From: Pseudomonadota bacterium
Lineage (GTDB): Bacteria > Pseudomonadota > Alphaproteobacteria > Rhizobiales > Hyphomicrobiaceae
Assembly (NCBI GenBank): GCA_023428365.1
Contig: JAEYYQ010000577.1
Location: 1-10,559, forward strand
DNA length: 10,559 nucleotides
Direction: 5' to 3'
Shown: one piece after another, positions 1 through 6,523 of the stretch
Position numbering within the stretch: position 1 is the first letter of the stretch
How the letters are laid out: every line of letters starts with the position of its first letter
Translations under genes and position numbers: made by a program
Notes under the pieces: model-generated
Told to the model about the DNA's origin: nothing
Databases searched by the model: none
The model's input: the letters and a program-made list of their open reading frames with translations, nothing else

Positions 1-97
1 AGCCGTGGAAGACCACCACGTTGATAGGCCGGGTGTGTAAGTGCAGCAATGCATTGAGCTTACCGGTACTAATAGCTCGATTGGCTTGAATCGCTCT
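1..97 (+). rRNA. rrl: 23S ribosomal RNA, 3' end (partial)
   Basis: The first ~97 bases are the 3' terminus of large-subunit rRNA. The segment reading ttaccggtactaatagctcg (60-79) is the highly conserved end of 23S rRNA and matches the alphaproteobacterial form. The gene enters from the left edge, so only the end is present. The exact 3' end is an estimate, placed after the conserved ttggcttgaatcgctct. It is followed by a 5S gene on the same strand, as expected for an rRNA operon. Confidence 0.95.
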
Positions 98-112
98 CAT
101 TAAGCAATGCTC

Positions 113-160
113 ACCTTGGGCATCGGAGTGATGGTTTTGGCCATCATCCAACGCCAAGGT
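113..160 (+). other. 23S-5S spacer stem-loop
   Basis: The spacer between 23S and 5S can fold as a nested hairpin. An outer 7-bp stem pairs accttgg (113-119) with ccaaggt (154-160). It encloses an inner perfect 6-bp stem, tgatgg (129-134) with ccatca (141-146), closed by a 6-base loop. Such spacers in rRNA precursors are usually removed by RNases during maturation. Here the structure is seen only as base complementarity, and a role in processing is inferred. Confidence 0.45.
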
Positions 161-192
161 CGTGCAGGTCAGCATGACCAGATCAGAAGTCA

Positions 193-350
193 TTCTTTTT
201 CACCCTTTCGCCGACCTGGTGATTATGGCGGGGTGGCTGCACCCGATCCCATTCCGAACTCGGCCGTGAAACGCCCCAGCGCCGATGGTACTTCGTCTCA
301 AGACGTGGGAGAGTAGGTCGTTGCCAGGTCTGCCAAAGGGTGAAAAAGAA
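193..350 (+). repeat. 16-bp inverted repeat enclosing the 5S gene (precursor processing stem)
   Basis: Bases 193-208 (ttctttttcacccttt) are an exact reverse complement of bases 335-350 (aaagggtgaaaaagaa). The arms flank the 5S rRNA almost directly, 4 nt from each mature end as I place it. They would extend the 5S terminal helix into a long precursor duplex, the usual kind of RNase III/RNase E-type maturation substrate. A 9-bp direct repeat, agaagtcat, lies at 185-193 and 347-355, at the edges of the arms. Confidence 0.8.
213..330 (+). rRNA. rrf: 5S ribosomal RNA
   Basis: A complete 118-nt 5S rRNA. The terminal helix pairs gacctgg (213-219) with ccaggtc (324-330). The conserved 5S core cccattccgaactcggccgt follows in the expected place, and the 3' half contains the standard ggtacttcgtctcaagacg and gggagagtaggtcg elements. 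Its order after 23S and its length fit a standard alphaproteobacterial rrn operon. No tRNA-fMet gene follows before the terminator, although many alphaproteobacterial rrn operons carry one there. Confidence 0.96.
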
Positions 351-383
351 GTCATCGAGAACCCCTCTTCTATATGTTTTAGA

Positions 384-415
384 AACGCCGTCGCTGTCTC
401 AGCGGCGGCGTTTTT
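384..415 (+). terminator. Rho-independent terminator of the rRNA operon
   Basis: Twelve-base arms aacgccgtcgct (384-395) and agcggcggcgtt (401-412) pair fully with one G-U pair, around a 5-base loop (gtctc), and run into ttttt (411-415). The GC-rich stem followed by a U tract is a textbook intrinsic terminator. It sits about 54 nt after the 5S rRNA and closes the rRNA operon. Confidence 0.9.
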
Positions 416-490
416 GCGTTGGAACACCGATGTGATGCGGTGAATGATGCTGCGCACGCTCCGCCGCACGCGTTGACCAGCCAAGCCTGT

Positions 491-516
491 TCCGTGGCAT
501 TTGAGCTGTCCACGGA
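491..516 (+). other. Hairpin in the leader upstream of the DMT transporter
   Basis: Perfect 7-bp arms tccgtgg (491-497) and ccacgga (510-516) enclose a 12-base loop. No U tract follows, so it is not a classical terminator. It lies about 104 nt upstream of the transporter start, in a 204-nt gap (416-619) where I see no gene, no tRNA and no convincing -35/-10 pair. It could be an mRNA leader structure, a protein-binding site, or chance. Confidence 0.35.
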
Positions 517-619
517 TGTCTGTTTATTGCGCGGAGTTGATCTGCATATTTTCTATGGCCAACGGTCGAGGAAACGCGCTTCTCTGTGACAAACAATAAT
601 CCAGGGGAGGGGCGTCAAA

Positions 620-1567
620 ATGCGGTGGGTTCTTGGTGCCGGTCGCACCGACGTTGCAGTCCGACGTCCCGAGATCGTCACTGCCGTTTTGCTGGTGTTG
701 CTGGCGGGGGTAATGTCATCCGGCCTGCACGTGTGCGTCCGCTATGTCAGCCCTGAACTCCCGACTATCGAGATCGTTTTTCTGCGTTCTGTTTTCACGA
801 TTTTGATCATGTTGCCGTTTCTGTTGCAGAAGGGGCGCGTTGCTTGGCGCAGCAAACGCTTCGATTTGCAGCTGATGCGGGGTGCCATCGGCGTGTGCTC
901 GATGACCGCCTGGTACTATGCACTTTCGGTCCTGCCACTTGCCGACGCGGGGACGTTGAGTTTCACAACCGCCATTTTCGTAACCGTCGGTGCGGGCGTC
1001 TTCTTCGGTGAAGCTGTCGGTCTTCGGCGCTGGTCGGCGGTGATCATTGGCTTGATCGGCACGCTCATTGTTCTGAAGCCCGACACCGGATTGCTGTCGA
1101 TTGGTGCTGTAGCCGCTCTTGGTTCGAGCATTCTTTGGGCCAGTTCCCTTTTGCTGGCGAAGCGTTTGGCCGCATACGACAGCTCACTGACGATCTCGTT
1201 TTATCAGCCTTTGATGATCGCGCCTTGGGCTCTGCTTGGAGCGTTGCCGTTCTGGATATGGCCGAGTGTCGAAGTTTGGCTGATATTGTTCGGGATGGGA
1301 GCTTTGGCCGCAGTCGGCAACTTCGCCTATATTCATGCGCTGAGACTCGCAGACGCCAGCATATCCATGTCAGCGGATTACGTGCGGTTGTTGTGGATGG
1401 TGATGTGGGGCTATCTGCTGTTCTCTGAAATTCCTGCGGCGTCGACCTGGATTGGCGCAGCTCTGATCGTGGGTTCGACGTTGTTTATCACGTGGCGCGA
1501 ATCGACACTCGCGCGGCGGGAGGCTGCGACCGGGAAGAATGAACCAGGTCGCAGTCGAACTGTTTAG
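620..1567 (+). CDS. DMT superfamily (EamA/RhaT-like) transporter
   Basis: A 315-residue polytopic inner-membrane protein of the drug/metabolite transporter superfamily. Hydrophobic stretches support about ten transmembrane helices in two five-helix EamA repeats, roughly residues 20-150 and 160-295. The first repeat ends in the typical GEAVGLRRWSAVIIGLIG segment with LIVLKPD after it; the second ends in LFSEIPAASTWIGAALIVG. The start is supported by a strong Shine-Dalgarno-like ggggagggg (604-612) about 7 nt before ATG. Length is normal for the family (about 290-320). DMT proteins export or import metabolites such as amino acids, and the substrate cannot be read from sequence. It precedes a carboxylate-amine ligase and a peptidase on the same strand with a 113-nt gap, so a link to their metabolite is possible but unproven. 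Confidence 0.9.
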   Translation: MRWVLGAGRTDVAVRRPEIVTAVLLVLLAGVMSSGLHVCVRYVSPELPTIEIVFLRSVFTILIMLPFLLQKGRVAWRSKRFDLQLMRGAIGVCSMTAWYYALSVLPLADAGTLSFTTAIFVTVGAGVFFGEAVGLRRWSAVIIGLIGTLIVLKPDTGLLSIGAVAALGSSILWASSLLLAKRLAAYDSSLTISFYQPLMIAPWALLGALPFWIWPSVEVWLILFGMGALAAVGNFAYIHALRLADASISMSADYVRLLWMVMWGYLLFSEIPAASTWIGAALIVGSTLFITWRESTLARREAATGKNEPGRSRTV

Positions 1568-1680
1568 TCTCAGGCAGAAGTTCACGTCGTAGCGGCGGCA
1601 ACGGTTGTTGGTTAGACTGAGATAGCACTCGTCTACGTGACATTTCGCTTAGCACTTCATCATCGCATAGGGAGCATTGA

Positions 1681-2883
1681 ATGGTCGGACCCCGCCGCAC
1701 TGCACCTATTGGGACGATTTTGGAGCGTCTTTCTTTGCGGCCGGATCCGGGCCAGCAGAAAATGATCGATTTCCGATCGAGCGGGCGGCTTACTCTCGGC
1801 GTCGAAGTTGAGTTTCAGCTCATTGACCCGGCGAGTTTTAACTTGGCGTCGCGCGCTCCCGAGATCATGCAGCGTGTTGCGGATGTTCCCAGCATAACCG
1901 AGGAATTTTATCTCAGCACCGTCGAAATAAACTCTGCGAAATGCACGGACGTTCATGAGGTCCGCGAGGATCTCGGGCAAACTATCCGTCGCTTGAGCGC
2001 GGTTGCCGATGATGTCGGAGTTCGCCTGTCAACAACAGGCTGCCATCCGTTCGCGCGGTACGCTGACTGCATCATCACGCCTACGCCCCGCTATCACGAT
2101 CTCATCGATCGCAATCGCTGGCTCACCCGGCGCATGACAGTCTTCGGGATGCACGTTCATATCGGCATGGGCAGCGGCGACGAGTGCATCCGTTTCAACA
2201 ATTTCTTCCTGCATTTTCTCCCGCATTTGCTCGCGCTTTCGGCGAGTTCTCCCTTCTGGCAGGGCGAAGATACCGGTCTGGCCTCGTGCCGACCGACGAC
2301 TTACGAGGCGCTGCCCACCGCAGGTCAGCCTTACATGGTCGAATCCTGGCGGGAATTCGAGCATCTCTGCCAGACGTTGATGGCCTGCAATGCCATTCAA
2401 TCCCTCAAGGATTTATGGTGGGATTTGCGGCCCAGCCCGAAGATCGGGACGCTCGAGATCCGAATTTGCGATGGCTTGGCGACGATGTCGGAAACGTTGG
2501 CCGTCGTGGCGTTCGTCCACGGCTTGGCGCACTGGTTCCGCGATCATGAAGGCTGGCTGGATCAGGTGCCGCCGCCGCCGCGTTGGCTGGCGCGGGAAAA
2601 CAAATGGCGTGCGATGAGGTTCGGGCTGGATGCGGATCTCATCACCGACCTGGATGGCGCAGTCGTGCCACTGTGTGAGGACATCGCAGCCTGGTGTGAT
2701 CGCATATCGAGCAATATCGCCGCGCTTGGCTATGAGCCATATTTCGAAACACTGCAGCAGATACTCTCTCGCGGGAACAGTTCCATGCGTCAGCGGGAAG
2801 TTGCTCAACGAAAAGGATCGCTGCGCGAGGTCGTCGCGCACAACGTTGCAGAGTTCGAGGCGGGAACGCCCATCTGGGCATGA
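1681..2883 (+). CDS. GCS2/YbdK-type carboxylate-amine ligase (glutamate-cysteine ligase-like)
   Basis: A 400-residue cytoplasmic enzyme of glutamate-cysteine ligase family 2, which makes an amide bond between a carboxylate such as glutamate and an amine, using ATP. Visible hallmarks are the glycine and acidic strand LTLGVEVEFQLIDP (37-50, with E42 and E44), VEIN (81-84), FGMHVHIGMG (155-164, with H158 and H160), and WWDLRPSPKIGTLEIRICD in the middle. ATG 1681 has a good Shine-Dalgarno (agggag, 1669-1674, 6 nt away) but gives about 27 residues before the usual family N-terminus. An internal ATG at 1762 would give a more typical length but has a weak ribosome site. The stop overlaps a possible ATG of the next gene (ATGA). 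E. coli YbdK has only weak glutamate-cysteine ligase activity, so the true substrates here are unknown. Confidence 0.88.
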   Translation: MVGPRRTAPIGTILERLSLRPDPGQQKMIDFRSSGRLTLGVEVEFQLIDPASFNLASRAPEIMQRVADVPSITEEFYLSTVEINSAKCTDVHEVREDLGQTIRRLSAVADDVGVRLSTTGCHPFARYADCIITPTPRYHDLIDRNRWLTRRMTVFGMHVHIGMGSGDECIRFNNFFLHFLPHLLALSASSPFWQGEDTGLASCRPTTYEALPTAGQPYMVESWREFEHLCQTLMACNAIQSLKDLWWDLRPSPKIGTLEIRICDGLATMSETLAVVAFVHGLAHWFRDHEGWLDQVPPPPRWLARENKWRAMRFGLDADLITDLDGAVVPLCEDIAAWCDRISSNIAALGYEPYFETLQQILSRGNSSMRQREVAQRKGSLREVVAHNVAEFEAGTPIWA

Positions 2884-2934
2884 TCACGGGAGCCCTTCCC
2901 GCGGAAGCTTCGATCAAGGCCACCAATGTCGTGC

Positions 2935-2943
2935 AGGAGAAGG
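2935..2943 (+). promoter_or_regulatory. Strong ribosome binding site that decides the M20 peptidase start
   Basis: The sequence aggagaagg lies 6 nt (counted from aggag) before ATG 2946. The alternative ATG at 2880 overlaps the preceding stop as ATGA, but only a distant, weak purine stretch (about 2857-2865) lies before it. The M20 domain begins shortly after residue 1 of the 2946 start, which also favours it. Confidence 0.65.
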
Positions 2944-2945
2944 TG

Positions 2946-4064
2946 ATGTCAGGTCCGAATGCCGAAACGTTATTGTCGGGAATTTCGACCTGGGTCGAAA
3001 TTGAAAGTCAGACAGCCGATATCGCTGGTGTTAATCGCATGATGGATCGGGCCGCTACGGGATTCCGACAAGCTGGCGCCCGTGTCGAACGACTTCCCGG
3101 AACCAACGGCACCGCCGACCACTTGTCGATTTCCTCGCCCTGGGGTGGAGATGGTCCGGGTGTGCTCGTTCTATGTCACCTCGATACGGTGCATCCGAAG
3201 GGAACGCTGGAGCAATTGCCATTCCGCGTCGAGGGCGATCGCGCATTCGGCCCTGGTATTTATGACATGAAGGGCGGCGCCTATCTGGCCTATGCGGCTT
3301 ACCGCTCGATTGTCGAGGCAGGCAAAACGACACCCTTACCGATCCGCTTTCTCTATACGTCGGATGAAGAAATCGGCAGTCTGGAATCGCGTGCTCACAT
3401 CGAGGCGCAAGCGCGCAACGCAAAATATGTTTTGGTCACTGAGCCTGCGCGTGACGGCGGAAAAATCGTCACGGCGCGAAAGGGCGTGGCCCGCTTTGTG
3501 ATCGAAATCGCGGGTCGGCCGGCGCACTCCGGATCTCGGCACGCCGATGGGCGCAGCGCCATCGTCGAGATGGCGCATCAGATTCTCGCTATCGAGGGCA
3601 TGACGGATTACGCGCGCGGTATCACGCTGAACATTGGAATGGTCAATGGTGGTACGGCTGCGAATGTCATTCCCGCCCACTGTCGCGCCAGCATAGATTT
3701 GCGCATCGCGTCTGTTGCCGATTGCGATGAGATCATCGCGCGTCTGAAAGCCCTTAAACCGCGCAATCCCGATACGACGATCAAAATTTCAGGTGGTCTC
3801 AACCGTCCGCCTTTCGAAAAGAATGTAGGTGTCGAGAGACTTTATGAACATGCGCGCGGGTTGGCGGCGGAATTAGGTTTTGATCTGGTGGACACCTATA
3901 CAGGCGGGGGCAGTGACGCAAACTTCACCGCCCATCTGGTGCCGACGCTGGACGGCCTCGGGGTCGATGGCAATGGCGCTCACACGTTGGAAGAACACCT
4001 GCTGGTGTCCTCCCTGGTTCCGCGCATGCAGCTTCAGCGCCGGCTTTTCGAGACGCTGAATTAG
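2946..4064 (+). CDS. M20 family metallopeptidase, carboxypeptidase G2-like (glutamate carboxypeptidase)
   Basis: A 372-residue dizinc hydrolase of the M20/ArgE/CPG2 family. Family residues are all in place: H78 and D80 in LCHLDTVHP, bridging D107 in GPGIYDMKGG, general base E141 and ligand E142 in TSDEEIGS, ligand E166 in VTEPA, and C-terminal ligand H346 in GNGAHT. The lid (dimerisation) domain spans roughly residues 175-285, with GRPAHSG and NVIPA. The overall pattern, including DEE.GS..SR and the TGGGSDAN segment, closely resembles Pseudomonas carboxypeptidase G2, which releases C-terminal glutamate from folates and N-acyl glutamates. No signal peptide is seen, so the enzyme is probably cytoplasmic. 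A longer form starting at ATG 2880 would overlap the ligase stop by 4 nt. The tight link to an amide-forming ligase suggests a shared glutamyl-type metabolite. Substrate is inferred only at family level. Confidence 0.9.
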   Translation: MSGPNAETLLSGISTWVEIESQTADIAGVNRMMDRAATGFRQAGARVERLPGTNGTADHLSISSPWGGDGPGVLVLCHLDTVHPKGTLEQLPFRVEGDRAFGPGIYDMKGGAYLAYAAYRSIVEAGKTTPLPIRFLYTSDEEIGSLESRAHIEAQARNAKYVLVTEPARDGGKIVTARKGVARFVIEIAGRPAHSGSRHADGRSAIVEMAHQILAIEGMTDYARGITLNIGMVNGGTAANVIPAHCRASIDLRIASVADCDEIIARLKALKPRNPDTTIKISGGLNRPPFEKNVGVERLYEHARGLAAELGFDLVDTYTGGGSDANFTAHLVPTLDGLGVDGNGAHTLEEHLLVSSLVPRMQLQRRLFETLN

Positions 4065-4069
4065 AGCGA

Positions 4070-4495
4070 TATTCTCTGGTCGACCTGTCCGTTGGCTTTC
4101 TGACGGCTGTTCTGCTTGCGATTACCTTTTTCTCCGTGCTGGCAAGTGTCGGTGGGGCGATCTACGTGCCTGCGCTCGATATGACGATACCGGCTTATTT
4201 TCTCGTCGGCGCAATTGGCTATGCGATTGTTATGTCCGGGATCTCATCGATCGTCGGCTGGCCTTTAATTCGTGCAATCGAAACCAAAAACCATCGCGAA
4301 GGAATTCGTTTCGCGGGGTGGCGCGCGTCCGCTAATCGCGTCGGAGACTTTATCACGGCGATGCACGTCGTCAGCGATGACCATATTGCGACGGGTGCGA
4401 CGGCCCCGCCGCTCATGACGATAGCGGCGCTGTCGATGCGGGACACGGAGCCACCGGCCGTCGCGGCGCAACCCGTGCCTTCCGCCTCGGTTTGA
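4070..4495 (+). pseudogene. Remnant of a BacA/SbmA-like ABC transporter membrane domain
   Basis: An open stretch starts right after the peptidase stop without a ribosome site or ATG; the first usable start is GTG at 4136, already inside the homologous part. It reads through VDLSVGFLTAVLLAITFF, a second hydrophobic helix with LDMTIPAYFLVGAIGYAIVM, then GWPLIRAIETKNHREGIRF. This order (two helices, then a G.PLI...E..NQREA.FR-like segment) is what I recall from the transmembrane domain of SbmA/BacA/YddA-type ABC transporters. The usual N-terminal helices, the following R..EN.E.IA segment and the whole ATPase domain are missing. The last ~60 residues look unrelated and end in a Pro/Ala-rich tail. 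It therefore appears to be a degraded internal fragment, not a functional gene. A short novel membrane protein using GTG is the alternative. Confidence 0.5.
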
Positions 4496-4507
4496 TGGCT
4501 TCCGAAA

Positions 4508-5440
4508 TCAGAAGCCGACTTGATCACCACCCTTGAGCTGTAAAGTCTGTCGCGCATCGTCGGGTGTCGCGACTTCCAGGCCAAGCCCCTCGATGATCTG
4601 GCGCACGAGGCGGACTTGCTGGGCGTTGCTCTCAGCGAGTTTGCCTGGGCCGGCCCACAGCGAATCCTCCAACCCGACACGCACGTTGCCGCCCATGGAT
4701 GCCGCCATCGCAGCGATGCGCAGCTGATTGGCGCCCGCACCCAGTACGCTCCAGTGATAGTCGGTGCCGAACAACCGGTCGGCCGTCCGTTTCATATGCG
4801 CGACGTCTTCTGGATGTGGACCGATGCCGCCGAGAATGCCGAATACGCTTTGCACAAACAGCGGCGGCTTGACGACCTTGCGGTCGACGAAATGGGCCAG
4901 TGTATAAAGGTGCCCGATGTCGTAGCACTCGATTTCAAAACGCGTGCCGTTATTGGCGCATGTGGTCAGAATGTATTCAATGTCGGCGAAGGTATTTTTG
5001 AAAAAGCCGCTGCGTGAACCTTCGATGTACGGCCGTTCCCAGTCGAATTTGAATTCTTTCGTCCGGTTCAGCATCGGATAGAGGCCAAAATTCATCGTGC
5101 CCATGTTGAGCGAGGCGACCTCCGGCTTGAAATGAGCGGCGGGGCGCGCGCGCTCCTCGACTGTCATCGTCATCGCGCCGCCGGTGGTGATGTTGATCAC
5201 GCAGTCCGAGCGCTGCTTGATGACTTGCAGAAACGGCGAGAACGCTTCGACGCTTTGATCCGGCTTGCCGGTCTGCGGATCGCGCGCGTGCAGGTGGACG
5301 ATCGCGGCGCCTGCTTCGGCAGCACCAATCGCGGCGTCGGCGATCTCCTGTGGCGTGATTGGCAGATGCGGCGACATCGATGGCGTGTGAATCGAGCCGG
5401 TGACGGCGCAGGTGATGATGACTTTGCGAGCCTTGGCCAT
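4508..5440 (-). CDS. Beta-keto acid cleavage enzyme (BKACE, DUF849 / Kce-like)
   Basis: A 310-residue zinc-dependent TIM-barrel enzyme. BKACE proteins combine a 3-keto acid with acetyl-CoA to give acetoacetate and a shorter CoA ester. The metal motif HLHARD is at 49-54 (H49, H51), INITTGGAMTMT and SLNMGTMNFG follow in the substrate pocket, and RVGLED (254-259) supplies R254, E258 (third zinc ligand by comparison with Kce) and D259. Kce has TGAE near the N-terminus where this protein has TGSI (14-17), so the substrate is probably not 3-keto-5-aminohexanoate. Start ATG has AGAGGAA about 6 nt upstream. It begins 11 nt after the stop of the 3-hydroxyacid dehydrogenase, in one operon. That partner is expected to make its keto acid. 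Family is secure, substrate open. Confidence 0.93.
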   Translation of the reverse strand: MAKARKVIITCAVTGSIHTPSMSPHLPITPQEIADAAIGAAEAGAAIVHLHARDPQTGKPDQSVEAFSPFLQVIKQRSDCVINITTGGAMTMTVEERARPAAHFKPEVASLNMGTMNFGLYPMLNRTKEFKFDWERPYIEGSRSGFFKNTFADIEYILTTCANNGTRFEIECYDIGHLYTLAHFVDRKVVKPPLFVQSVFGILGGIGPHPEDVAHMKRTADRLFGTDYHWSVLGAGANQLRIAAMAASMGGNVRVGLEDSLWAGPGKLAESNAQQVRLVRQIIEGLGLEVATPDDARQTLQLKGGDQVGF

Positions 5441-5451
5441 GGACGTTCCTC

Positions 5452-6390
5452 TCAGGGCGTAAACGGTTTGATTGTGCGCTTGTGTGCAGCGAGTGCGGCG
5501 AGCTGCTCGTCGCGCCAGCGGGTTTTGGCAGCGTGCTGATCGGCTGCTGGCGTCGGGCCCCAGGCCGCGCTCACCGATGATGTTTTGTCCGCGTTCCAGA
5601 CATCGGCCTTTGGCTGATCGGCAGCGATACGCCGGAAAAATGGGCTATAGCGGGCGCAATAATCGTTGATGCCACCGGGCGCGTTGAGTTCAATCGTCTC
5701 GAACGGTCCCATGAATGACCAGCGCAGGCCGAGACCGTTGCGAATGGTCTCGTCGAGATCCTGCGGTGTGACGACGCCCTCTTCGACCAGCCGGAACGAT
5801 TCCGCCAGCAGTGCGGTCTGAAGCCGGTTGAGGACAAAGCCGTCGACTTCCTTTTTGACATGGATCGGAACTTGTCCGACGGAGTGATAGATCTCCCGGG
5901 CACGCTGCATGATTTTGGGAGAGGTCCACGGTGCGCCACACAACTCGACGATCGGCACCAGATGCGGCGGATTGACGGGATGAGCGACGAGGCAGCGGCT
6001 TCGACCCGCGAGGCTTTCGGTATAGAGCGAGGTCACGAGCGCTGACGTCGACGAGGCGAGGATCGTCTCGGGAGCCGCAGCCGCATCGAGACGGGCGAAG
6101 ATCTCGCGCTTCATCTCCACATTCTCAGGCGTGTTCTCCTGCACGAGATCCGCTCCGTGGACGGCGTCTTCCAGCGACATTGCGAGGGTGACGCGCAACG
6201 CAGCGCCCTTTGGATCATCGGCCAGACCATGACGCGCCAGGTCTTCGAGACCTTCGGCAATCAGGCCGCGGGCATTCTCGGCGACGCCATCAATGCCGTC
6301 CCAGAGCGAGACCTGCCATCCAGCGCGCGCGAACACCATCGCCCAGGCACGGCCGATCAGCCCGGCTCCAATCACAGCCAACTTCGCCAT
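5452..6390 (-). CDS. 3-hydroxyacid dehydrogenase, lambda-crystallin / L-gulonate 3-dehydrogenase type
   Basis: A 312-residue NAD-dependent dehydrogenase of the 3-hydroxyacyl-CoA dehydrogenase fold. The Rossmann motif GAGLIG is at 8-13, and D31 at the end of the second strand favours NAD over NADP. Catalytic positions by family spacing are S116 (SSTS), H137 (AHPVNPPH), E149 (VEL) and N188 (GFVLNRLQ). HPVNPPHLVPIVEL, RLVEEGVV..QDLD and GLGLRWSFMGPFETI.LNA resemble mammalian lambda-crystallin (L-gulonate 3-dehydrogenase) more than FadB-type enzymes or L-carnitine dehydrogenase. The likely reaction is oxidation of a free 3-hydroxy acid to the 3-keto acid. The start has AGAGGAAG about 5 nt before ATG. 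It is the first gene of a two-gene operon with BKACE, and a palindromic operator candidate lies just upstream. Annotations as L-carnitine or 3-hydroxybutyryl-CoA dehydrogenase are less likely but possible. Confidence 0.9.
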   Translation of the reverse strand: MAKLAVIGAGLIGRAWAMVFARAGWQVSLWDGIDGVAENARGLIAEGLEDLARHGLADDPKGAALRVTLAMSLEDAVHGADLVQENTPENVEMKREIFARLDAAAAPETILASSTSALVTSLYTESLAGRSRCLVAHPVNPPHLVPIVELCGAPWTSPKIMQRAREIYHSVGQVPIHVKKEVDGFVLNRLQTALLAESFRLVEEGVVTPQDLDETIRNGLGLRWSFMGPFETIELNAPGGINDYCARYSPFFRRIAADQPKADVWNADKTSSVSAAWGPTPAADQHAAKTRWRDEQLAALAAHKRTIKPFTP

Positions 6391-6436
6391 GGACGCTTCC
6401 TCTGTTCATCCGCCGGCACTTCCGGCCGGGTACTGA

Positions 6437-6456
6437 AACCTGATACGCATCAGGTT
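6437..6456 (-). promoter_or_regulatory. 20-bp palindromic operator candidate upstream of the dehydrogenase-BKACE operon
   Basis: The sequence aacctgatacgcatcaggtt pairs with its own reverse complement at 9 of 10 half-site positions; only the pair flanking the centre fails. It lies 47-66 bp upstream of the dehydrogenase ATG and directly downstream of a plausible promoter, a position suited to a repressor. Its size and symmetry suit a dimeric helix-turn-helix regulator such as a GntR- or LacI-type protein. No such regulator gene is in the window, and I found no second copy in the window. Confidence 0.55.
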
Positions 6457-6469
6457 AGCCGCCGTGTCG

Positions 6470-6498
6470 GTTCATGAAAATGGCAATCGTTGAGTCAA
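6470..6498 (-). promoter_or_regulatory. Possible sigma-70 promoter for the dehydrogenase-BKACE operon
   Basis: On the minus strand, TTGACT (6493-6498) matches five of six -35 consensus bases. After a 17-nt spacer comes ATGAAC (6470-6475), a weak -10. The expected start, near 6463, would place the palindrome at 6437-6456 just downstream of +1. The -35 box also sits in a small palindrome, ttgagtcaa (6490-6498). The spacing and context support it; the poor -10 lowers confidence. Confidence 0.35.
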
Positions 6499-6523
6499 TT
6501 CCGCCAAGTAGGAGAAACTTTGA

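Noticed and set aside
107..316. Open frame across the 23S-5S spacer and 5S gene
   Set aside because: It overlaps 5S rRNA, which is certain from sequence and folding.
2880..2945. ATG 2880 as the peptidase start (ATGA overlap)
   Set aside because: ATG 2946 has a far better ribosome site and matches the domain boundary. The longer form is kept as an alternative.
4219..4740. 173-codon open frame on the - strand across the BKACE 3' end
   Set aside because: It overlaps the well-supported BKACE gene and the transporter remnant in other frames, and is Arg/Ser-rich like a shadow frame.
4616..5017. 133-codon open frame on the + strand
   Set aside because: Antisense to BKACE, with no ribosome site or protein-family signal.
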